Source: Chloroflexota bacterium (lineage in GTDB: Bacteria; Chloroflexota; Anaerolineae; J102). From it: a stretch of 12,323 bases of DNA. The stretch is taken from positions 8,910 to 21,232 of the forward strand of contig JAADFV010000445.1 in the NCBI GenBank assembly GCA_013152695.1. The letters are read 5' to 3'. Shown here one piece after another: positions 7,413 through 12,323 of this stretch (its first letter is position 1; every line of letters begins with the position of its first letter). The position numbers and the translations under genes are program-made. The notes under the pieces were generated by a model. That model was not told the origin of the DNA and did not search any database. It was given only the letters and a program-made list of their open reading frames with translations.

Positions 7413-9464
7413 TTAACGGGGTTCGACAACGATTTCGATGCTGCCATCGATGATGCCTTGCTCGGCAGCTTTGGCCGCGGCCACGACATCATCCGGCAAG
7501 TTGTCATTGTAAATCATGACCTGACCGCCGTTTGCCAGCGTCAATTGCAGCACCTTGCCGCCATATTCACCTGCCTGTTGCGAGGTGATCATGTGCAAAA
7601 TGGTAGGACGCCAGTCATAAAGGTCGGTCGCCACGACGATGTCGGGAGCGAGGGGGCTCTGATCAGCCTGGATACCCAGCCAGGGAATGCCCTTTTCTTT
7701 GGCTACGCCAATGGCGCCCACCACCTGCTGCGCAGAACCGGTGAGTACGTCAGCGCCAGCATTGATGTGGGTAGTCGCCGCTTCAGCAGCAAGAGCAGTA
7801 TCGCCGAAGGAACCGGTGAAGGAAATGTTCACTTTGATGTTCGGGTCCACGGAATGCACACCGGCAACAAAGCCATCGACATGGAGCTTGGCATCACCGG
7901 CATCGACAGGACCAACGACGCCAATCACACCAGACTTGGTAAGATGAGCAGCCAACACACCCGAGACAAAGCCACCTTGATCGGCACGAGGTTCGTAGGC
8001 AAAGACATTCGTCACACCCTCGGCCTCACCCGTATTGGTGCTTGTGCCCCAGGCGAAGCTGGTGTCAGGGAAGTCTGGTGCAAGTTCGAACAGGGAAGTG
8101 CCGTACTGGGCACCATGGGCAATCACCAGATTGTAACCATCGGCGGCATAGTCACGGATGGCCGAAGCGGCATCGGTAACATTCCACATGTTCTCGGTGT
8201 AGGCCACTTCGATCACGTCCTCACCGTAATGCTGTTGCAGCTGGACGATGGAATCGTAGAGTGATTGGCTCCAGGCGAGGTCGGTGATGGTGCTGGGCAA
8301 CACCAAGGCGATGCGCACGGGCTGAATCTCGGGATACTCGAAGGCACCCGTCTCGGCAGGAGTGGCCGGAGCAGGAGGAGCGGCCTCACCGGAAATGATG
8401 GCCATAACATCGATGGTCCCATTGATGATCTGTTCCTCGGCAGCGCGGGCGGCAGCCACGGCATCGGGATCAAGACCATCGGCGAACACCATTTTCAGGC
8501 CGCCGTTGGCCAGGGTGAGCGAGTAGACAGTGCCGCCATATTCGCCGGCAGCGTGCTTGGCCAGCATATCCTTGATTGTGGGAACCCAGTCGTAGATTTG
8601 TGAGGCCACGACGATGTCTGGAGCGAGGGGGCTCTGGTCGGACTGTGTGCCCATCCAAAGGACGCCCTTTTCTTTGGCTACACCGATGGCGCCCACGACC
8701 TGCTGGGCGGAGCCGGTCAGCACATCGGCGCCGGCCTGGATGTGTGTGTTGGCGGCCTCTGCAGCGAGAGCGGTGTCACCAAAGGAACCGGTGTAAGATA
8801 CGTTGACTTTGATGTCAGGATTAGCGTATTCGGCACCGGCGACAAAACCATCGATGTAGAGCTTGGCATCTCCGGCCTCGACCGGACCGACCACGCCCAA
8901 CACGCCCGATTTACTGAGCTTGGCAGCCAACACACCGTTGACAAAACCGCCCTGTTCGGCGCGGGCTTCGTAAGCAAAGACATTGTTGATACCTTGATCT
9001 TTCCCTGTCTCGACGGCCGTACCCCAGGCAAAGCTGGTCTCAGGGAAGTCAGGAGCAATCTCGAAGAGGGAAGTGCCGTACTGCGTGCCGTGGGCGATAA
9101 CGAGATCGTAACCATTCGCAGCGTAATCACGAATGGCTGAAGCGGCATCAGTGACGTTCCACATATTCTCGGTGTAAGCGATCTCCATGGCATCCTCGCC
9201 ACCCATGTCTTGCTGCACCTTGACCAGGGCATCATAGATAGCCTGACTCCAGGCCATATCGGTAATGGTGCTGGGCATGACAATGGCGACACGTACCTTT
9301 TCCGCTGGTGCGGGTGCGCTGGGGGCTTCGGTGGCAGCCGGAACGGCAGTTGGCTGTTCGGGGGCAGGTGCAGGCTCTGTTGTCGCTGTCTCCTTGCCTC
9401 CACACGCAGCCAACAACAGCGTGAGAATCAGGATGACTACCAATAGCCAGGATTTTTTCTGCAT
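7413..9464 (-). CDS. BMP-family substrate-binding lipoprotein with two tandem binding domains
   Basis: The extracellular binding component of the importer, expected to capture nucleosides or purines. Seen: signal peptide with a Lys-Lys N-region, hydrophobic core and lipobox LAAC with Cys21, then a Pro/Ala/Thr/Glu-rich tether to about residue 56. Two complete BMP (PnrA-like) domains follow at 57-356 and 383-680, joined by a Pro/Ala/Thr-rich linker at about 357-382. They share motifs such as PSTITD, AYTENMWNVTDAASAIRDYA and TGSFGDTALAAEAA at a constant offset of 325-326 residues, and I count roughly 70% identity by eye. Single-domain family members are about 330-380 residues; this one is 683. 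ATG 9464 is chosen because GAGGAG at 9472-9477 lies seven bases upstream and it gives a clean signal peptide; the frame also runs upstream to about 9539. The gene follows the second permease by 96 bp. There is no stop or frameshift between the halves, so it is a true fusion at sequence level. Confidence 0.93.
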   Translation of the reverse strand: MQKKSWLLVVILILTLLLAACGGKETATTEPAPAPEQPTAVPAATEAPSAPAPAEKVRVAIVMPSTITDMAWSQAIYDALVKVQQDMGGEDAMEIAYTENMWNVTDAASAIRDYAANGYDLVIAHGTQYGTSLFEIAPDFPETSFAWGTAVETGKDQGINNVFAYEARAEQGGFVNGVLAAKLSKSGVLGVVGPVEAGDAKLYIDGFVAGAEYANPDIKVNVSYTGSFGDTALAAEAANTHIQAGADVLTGSAQQVVGAIGVAKEKGVLWMGTQSDQSPLAPDIVVASQIYDWVPTIKDMLAKHAAGEYGGTVYSLTLANGGLKMVFADGLDPDAVAAARAAEEQIINGTIDVMAIISGEAAPPAPATPAETGAFEYPEIQPVRIALVLPSTITDLAWSQSLYDSIVQLQQHYGEDVIEVAYTENMWNVTDAASAIRDYAADGYNLVIAHGAQYGTSLFELAPDFPDTSFAWGTSTNTGEAEGVTNVFAYEPRADQGGFVSGVLAAHLTKSGVIGVVGPVDAGDAKLHVDGFVAGVHSVDPNIKVNISFTGSFGDTALAAEAATTHINAGADVLTGSAQQVVGAIGVAKEKGIPWLGIQADQSPLAPDIVVATDLYDWRPTILHMITSQQAGEYGGKVLQLTLANGGQVMIYNDNLPDDVVAAAKAAEQGIIDGSIEIVVEPR
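7425..8318 (-). repeat. Second copy of the internal BMP domain duplication
   Basis: Encodes residues 383-680 of the lipoprotein. It aligns with the copy at 8397-9296 at a DNA offset of about 975 bp, with one single-codon gap. Many third positions differ while the protein motifs are kept, which suggests an old duplication held by selection rather than a recent one or an assembly artefact. Confidence 0.9.
8397..9296 (-). repeat. First copy of the internal BMP domain duplication
   Basis: Encodes residues 57-356 of the lipoprotein. The linker after this copy is Pro/Ala/Thr-rich like the tether after the lipobox, as expected if two neighbouring lipoprotein genes fused or if the duplicated unit included the tether. 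Confidence 0.9.
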
Positions 9465-9471
9465 AAGACTT

Positions 9472-9477
9472 CTCCTC
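9472..9477 (-). promoter_or_regulatory. Ribosome binding site of the BMP lipoprotein gene
   Basis: GAGGAG on the minus strand, seven bases before ATG 9464. It decides the start in favour of the methionine that opens the signal peptide, 25 codons inside the longer open frame. Confidence 0.85.
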
Positions 9478-9505
9478 GAAAACTGATGAGTGTAAATGGA
9501 TTGAG

Positions 9506-9517
9506 TAACAAGTGTTA
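9506..9517. promoter_or_regulatory. Small palindrome TAACA-AG-TGTTA upstream of the lipoprotein gene
   Basis: A 5-bp inverted repeat with a 2-bp spacer in the 96-bp gap before the lipoprotein gene. It has the size and AT-rich look of a repressor half-site pair, but such short palindromes also occur by chance. No regulator gene is in the window to pair it with. Confidence 0.2.
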
Positions 9518-9560
9518 TCAAAACGCTCCCGCCGGACACACCGCCGGAAGTGATTTGCGT

Positions 9561-10511
9561 TTAACCTTCACCACGTGAAAAAGGTCTGGTCAAAGCAGCT
9601 GGTTGCAACTGCCGCCGGAAAGGCAAGGCCAAAGCCAAAATTGTGAGAATGTAGGGCATCATCACTGCCACATCGGAAGGAATGTTCAAATTCAGTACCT
9701 GCACCCACAACTGCAGGGCGTTTACCGTACTGAATAATAGAGCACCAACCAGTACCCCGTAAGGACGCCAACTGCCAAAATAGACCAGGGCCACGGCAAT
9801 AAAGCCCATGCCGTTGGTCATATTTTCCTGGTAGATGTTCAGAAGCGAAATCGAGAGCGAGGCGCCGGCAATACCGGCCAGGGCTGCTCCCAAGGTGACG
9901 GCCGCGTAGCGCACCCCGGCCACACTTACGCCCAATGAGTCGGCAGCCTCAGGATTTTGACCGACAGAACGAATCTTCAGCCCCCAGGTGGTTTTGTTGA
10001 GCACCCAGGCTGCTACGGGCACCAGGAGGAAGGCACCGTAGGTTAGCAGGCTATGACTGAAGAAAATATCACCCAATACGGGAATATCAGCCAGACAGAA
10101 ACTGTCGGTGACGCACATTCGTAATTCCGAAAAACCCTGAACCCCTTCCACTGTTCCTAACATCGACTTAAACAATAGATTTGACATACCTAACCCGAAC
10201 ATATAAAGACCAATACCACTGATCCCCTGCTCCGCTTGAAAAGTGATGCTTACCACCGACATGATCAACCCCATCAAGACCCCCACCCCAGCCGCTGCTG
10301 CTAATCCCAACCAAAGATTACCGGTGCGGAATACGGTAAGAAAGCCAAAAAATGCCCCCAACAACATGATGCCTTCGACGCCAAGATTGAGGACGCCGGA
10401 GCGCTGAGCAAAGGTTTCGCCGACCGCCGCGTAAAGATAGGGCGTTGCCAGACGAATACCGGAATGGATGATGCCGAGGAGAATCGCCGTTAAAGTTAAT
10501 TCATGGGTCAT
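9561..10511 (-). CDS. BMP-type ABC transporter permease (second subunit, NupC/YufQ-like)
   Basis: An inner-membrane permease of the branched-chain amino acid/ribose/nucleoside superfamily (BPD_transp_2). Seen: 316 mostly hydrophobic residues with about eight to nine likely membrane segments, and the family motif RSGVLNLGVEGIMLLGA beginning at residue 37. The length fits the shorter permease of NupABC-type systems. ATG 10511 overlaps the TGA of the upstream permease gene as ATGA (10508-10511), and GGAGG lies seven bases upstream at 10519-10523, so translation is probably coupled and the two permeases are made in similar amounts as a heterodimer. The last residues (TRPFSRGEG) look like a translated intergenic repeat rather than a conserved tail. 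Confidence 0.93.
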   Translation of the reverse strand: MTHELTLTAILLGIIHSGIRLATPYLYAAVGETFAQRSGVLNLGVEGIMLLGAFFGFLTVFRTGNLWLGLAAAAGVGVLMGLIMSVVSITFQAEQGISGIGLYMFGLGMSNLLFKSMLGTVEGVQGFSELRMCVTDSFCLADIPVLGDIFFSHSLLTYGAFLLVPVAAWVLNKTTWGLKIRSVGQNPEAADSLGVSVAGVRYAAVTLGAALAGIAGASLSISLLNIYQENMTNGMGFIAVALVYFGSWRPYGVLVGALLFSTVNALQLWVQVLNLNIPSDVAVMMPYILTILALALPFRRQLQPAALTRPFSRGEG

Positions 10512-11749
10512 ACATTCGCCTCCGGAGAAGGTTGGGGAGGAGAGGGTTCTGGTTTAGTGCCTTCGCCGGAGCTGTCATCAACAGAAACGCGGCGATTCTG
10601 GCGCTTGCGCACGAAATAATCAGTACTGACAACAAACAGCACCACTAAACCCAAAATAGCTACAGTCAACACTTGCGGAATCTGCATGGCTCGCTGCATT
10701 TTATCGCCACCGACGAGCAGGCCTCCGAACAAAATTGAGGATGGGATGATGCCCAGAGGGTGGAGCTTGCCGAACAGGGCGGCAACAATGCCGGAAAAAC
10801 CAAATCCTGCAGATACAGAGGTGGGCTCGAACATGCGGTGATGAAGCCCCAGAATCTCAACCGCGCCGGCCAGCCCTGCAAAAGCCCCACTCAGGGTCAT
10901 CGATAATACCATCGTGCTTTTGACGTTCATGCCCGCGTAGCGCGAAGCGTGCGGGTTGAGGCCGACGGCGCGAATACGGTAGCCGATCGTTGTCCGCCAC
11001 AAAAGAATGTAAACGAGTATTGCCACGACAATGGCGAGGATAAAGCCGCTATGGAGACGCGTAGGCTCTACGAATACACCATAAACATCGGCAGCATAAC
11101 CTTGCAGGCCGATATCCTTGGCTCGCTCCGGAAGCCCCAGCATCTTTGCCAGATCGGTAAATCGGGGCATATCCATTGATTTGGGTAAGCGTGCCGAATG
11201 GGGAATATTGGTACCGGCCTTCACTTCGGCGGGATCGATCATGGGGCCGCGCAGCAAATAAAAGCCTATTTGAATCGCGATTTGATTCATCATGATCGTG
11301 CTTAGAATCTCATTCACCCCCAACTGCGCTTTCAAGAATCCGGGAATCGCGCCCCAAATCGCGCCCATCAACATCCCTGCCGCCAGACCTATCACAATGG
11401 CAACTACACCGGGAAAATGAGCGCCAAACTGAACCCCGAAATAGGTCGTCAGCAGAGCTCCAACAATCAATTGTCCTTCTGCCCCGATATTGATCACCCC
11501 ACCCCGAAATGCAACGGCAATACCCAACCCCACCAACATCAAAGGAACCGACTTAACAAGCGTATCGGCCAGGCCGTTCTTATTGCCGAAAGCACCACCA
11601 AACATTGCTCGATACGCTTCCAATGGATTTGCCCCTTGTAACAACAATATCACTGCCCCCACGAGTAAGGCCGCGATTACAGCTATCACCGGTAGCAAAG
11701 CATCCCATAATTGTTCGGATATAAAACTGTTACGACGAAATCGTGACAC
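10508..11749 (-). CDS. BMP-type ABC transporter permease (first subunit, NupB/YufP-like)
   Basis: An inner-membrane permease and partner of the following gene. Seen: 413 residues with a first membrane span at about 14-37, INIGAEGQLIVGA at 86-98, GVNEILSTIMMNQIA at 144-158 (the cytoplasmic EAA-like coupling region of this family) and further spans to a basic, then Pro-rich C-terminus. GTG 11749 is chosen as start because GAGGAGG lies just upstream at 11753-11759 and the first span follows. The open frame continues upstream to 11914, but that extension is a translation of the tRNA gene and cannot be real. The loop between about 169 and 235 seems some 40 residues longer than in typical relatives, and I cannot assign it a function. 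This is the first gene of the transporter set, whereas in many BMP operons the binding protein comes first. Confidence 0.9.
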   Translation of the reverse strand: MSRFRRNSFISEQLWDALLPVIAVIAALLVGAVILLLQGANPLEAYRAMFGGAFGNKNGLADTLVKSVPLMLVGLGIAVAFRGGVINIGAEGQLIVGALLTTYFGVQFGAHFPGVVAIVIGLAAGMLMGAIWGAIPGFLKAQLGVNEILSTIMMNQIAIQIGFYLLRGPMIDPAEVKAGTNIPHSARLPKSMDMPRFTDLAKMLGLPERAKDIGLQGYAADVYGVFVEPTRLHSGFILAIVVAILVYILLWRTTIGYRIRAVGLNPHASRYAGMNVKSTMVLSMTLSGAFAGLAGAVEILGLHHRMFEPTSVSAGFGFSGIVAALFGKLHPLGIIPSSILFGGLLVGGDKMQRAMQIPQVLTVAILGLVVLFVVSTDYFVRKRQNRRVSVDDSSGEGTKPEPSPPQPSPEANV

Positions 11750-11752
11750 AAT

Positions 11753-11759
11753 CCTCCTC
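11753..11759 (-). promoter_or_regulatory. Ribosome binding site that sets the GTG start of the first permease
   Basis: GAGGAGG on the minus strand, three bases before GTG 11749 counting from its last G. It is the only strong ribosome binding site downstream of the tRNA gene in this frame. The alternative TTG at 11785 has none. Confidence 0.7.
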
Positions 11760-11790
11760 GCACTGGGAAAAAGAGAGGCATACAATATAT

Positions 11791-11798
11791 AAAAAAAA
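11791..11798 (-). terminator. T8 run directly after the tRNA gene (possible tRNA terminator or attenuator)
   Basis: Eight T residues on the minus strand, starting two bases after the tRNA 3' end. No separate hairpin precedes them, but the tRNA acceptor and T-arm stems could serve as one. If partial, this would act as an attenuator between the tRNA and the permease gene, 42 bases further on. Confidence 0.4.
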
Positions 11799-11799
11799 G

Positions 11800-11872
11800 T
11801 ACCCTGGAGAGGATTTGAACCTCTGACCTCTTCCTCCGCAGGGAAGCGTTCTATCCGCTGAACTACCAGGGC
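11800..11872 (-). tRNA. tRNA-Arg, anticodon GCG
   Basis: A complete 73-base cloverleaf on the minus strand. Acceptor stem GCCCTGG with CCAGGGT (first pair G-U); D stem GTTC with GAAC and loop AGCGGATA; anticodon stem CTTCC with GGAAG and loop CTGCGGA, giving anticodon GCG for codon CGC; variable loop AGGTC; T stem AGAGG with CCTCT and loop TTCAAAT; discriminator A. A20, C35, G36 and A73 agree with arginine identity. CCA is not encoded. Most bacteria read CGC with anticodon ACG (inosine), so GCG is unusual. The gene sits 50 bases upstream of the permease start on the same strand. Confidence 0.92.
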
Positions 11873-11885
11873 ACGACTAAGCCGT

Positions 11886-11914
11886 ATTCTATCAGGTAGC
11901 AATTTATTTTGCAA
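11886..11914 (-). promoter_or_regulatory. Sigma-70-type promoter of tRNA-Arg (and perhaps the transporter operon)
   Basis: Minus strand: -35 TTGCAA at 11909-11914, a 17-bp spacer, and -10 TAGAAT at 11886-11891. Transcription would begin about 7 bases before the mature tRNA. I see no convincing promoter between the tRNA and the permease start. Confidence 0.65.
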
Positions 11915-12077
11915 ATCTGATACGCGTTTTTTTCACAACTGCGACTCTAGCCCTCCAAATGTAGGTGAGGTTCTCTCATCCCTGAGGAAAGCTCACGCAG
12001 CATGCTCGTGACCAGGAAACACTGATGAAGGGTCTCGCTCATCATCGCCGCTAGATTCTTCTACCAATGAAAACAGG

Positions 12078-12142
12078 ACGCAGATAATGCTGATACACGC
12101 AAATTTACGCAGATTTATATCTTTCTGATCTGCGTCATCAGC
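12078..12142. repeat. Imperfect inverted-repeat element built on ACGCAGAT and GCTGAT
   Basis: ACGCAGAT at 12107-12114 is the reverse complement of ATCTGCGT at 12128-12135, and GCTGAT at 12089-12094 of ATCAGC at 12137-12142. A further GACGCAGAT lies at 12077-12085. The DNA could fold into a stepped hairpin with an AT-rich loop. Intergenic sequences of this kind, alternating ACGCAGAT and GATCTGCGT/CATCAGCGTT, recur in several environmental bacterial lineages including Chloroflexota, by my recollection. It looks like a dispersed repeat rather than a gene. Confidence 0.55.
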
Positions 12143-12263
12143 GTTCCATTATCGAAACAGCCACCATGAGCGGCTACACGCCGATAATGATGAAAATCGG
12201 CAACAACGACGCTGCGGGTTATCAGGCCCGCGAAACATGACAAGTTGTCTGATGAAACAGTAG

Positions 12264-12316
12264 ACCAGGAAACCGGTAAACCCGTAAACCAGGGCGTCAA
12301 GTCCCGGTTTTCTGGT
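12264..12316. repeat. Imperfect inverted repeat of the ACCAGGAAACCGG type
   Basis: ACCAGGAAACCGG at 12264-12276 pairs with CCGGTTTTCTGGT at 12304-12316 with one mismatch, and related GTAAACC units lie between. It may continue past the right edge of the window. It resembles short dispersed CTGGTTT/GTAAACC repeats of intergenic DNA. No coding potential is seen. Confidence 0.5.
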
Positions 12317-12323
12317 TTCCCGG

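Larger units (their letters stand above)
11915..12323. other. Intergenic region without a recognisable gene
   Basis: About 400 bases upstream of the tRNA promoter. No open frame shows a protein-like composition with a ribosome binding site. It contains the two short inverted-repeat clusters listed separately. I see no tRNA, riboswitch core or CRISPR pattern in the remainder (11,940-12,070). Confidence 0.5.

Noticed and set aside
7458..8264. Plus-strand open frame (268 codons) opposite the lipoprotein gene
   Set aside because: Antisense shadow of the BMP domain; no ribosome binding site or known motif.
7425..9296. Assembly duplication as explanation for the repeated BMP domains
   Set aside because: The copies differ at about 30% of residues and at many silent sites, which an assembly or recent copying error would not produce.
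7425..9296. CRISPR or other short regularly spaced repeats in the repetitive lipoprotein gene
   Set aside because: The repetition is a single coding duplication with a 975-bp period, not short repeats with spacers.
9465..9539. 25-residue upstream extension of the BMP lipoprotein
   Set aside because: It would bury the signal peptide and lipobox, and a ribosome binding site lies correctly before ATG 9464.
11750..11914. N-terminal extension of the first permease to residue 468, starting at 11,914
   Set aside because: It translates the tRNA-Arg gene in full (the tell-tale EEEVRGSNPLQG string). The family N-terminus, the GTG at 11,749 and the strong ribosome binding site show the true start lies downstream.
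12115..12300. 61-codon minus-strand open frame
   Set aside because: It translates the inverted-repeat elements, has no ribosome binding site and no recognisable protein pattern.

Overview
The window looks like a chromosomal segment of an anaerobic bacterium. A Chloroflexota (Anaerolineae-like) source is my best guess. It rests on the acetyl-CoA-pathway corrinoid genes, the lipoprotein with a long Pro/Ala/Thr/Glu linker after its lipobox, the FAD-less molybdenum hydroxylase and the style of intergenic repeats. No marker gene here settles the taxonomy.

Left part, plus strand (1 to about 3095): a 2Fe-2S/ASKHA-ATPase reductive activator of corrinoid proteins (RACo/AcsV type) is followed by a methyltetrahydrofolate:corrinoid methyltransferase (AcsE type) with a strong ribosome binding site. 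A textbook factor-independent terminator ends this unit. The two proteins would act on one corrinoid protein, the methyltransferase loading the methyl group and the activator rescuing oxidised Co(II). The corrinoid protein itself is not in the window and may lie to the left. The activator's frame is open to the left edge.

Middle and right part, minus strand (about 11,914 down to 3,102), read right to left: a well-formed promoter, a tRNA-Arg with the unusual anticodon GCG, a run of eight T, then two BMP-type ABC permeases with an ATGA overlap, a lipoprotein made of two tandem BMP substrate-binding domains, a two-domain ABC ATPase, and a fused 2Fe-2S/molybdopterin hydroxylase of the xanthine dehydrogenase family. 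The four transporter genes form a complete nucleoside/purine-type importer. The hydroxylase at the end suggests that what is imported is a purine or similar N-heterocycle that is then oxidised. Two hairpins punctuate the operon, one after the binding protein (a perfect 14-bp inverted repeat) and one before the hydroxylase.

Far right (about 11,915 to 12,323): no credible gene. This stretch holds the tRNA promoter and two clusters of short imperfect inverted repeats that look like dispersed intergenic elements.

The points most worth a second look are the double BMP lipoprotein, the tRNA-Arg(GCG) that seems to be the leader of the transporter operon, and the uptake-plus-hydroxylase gene set.
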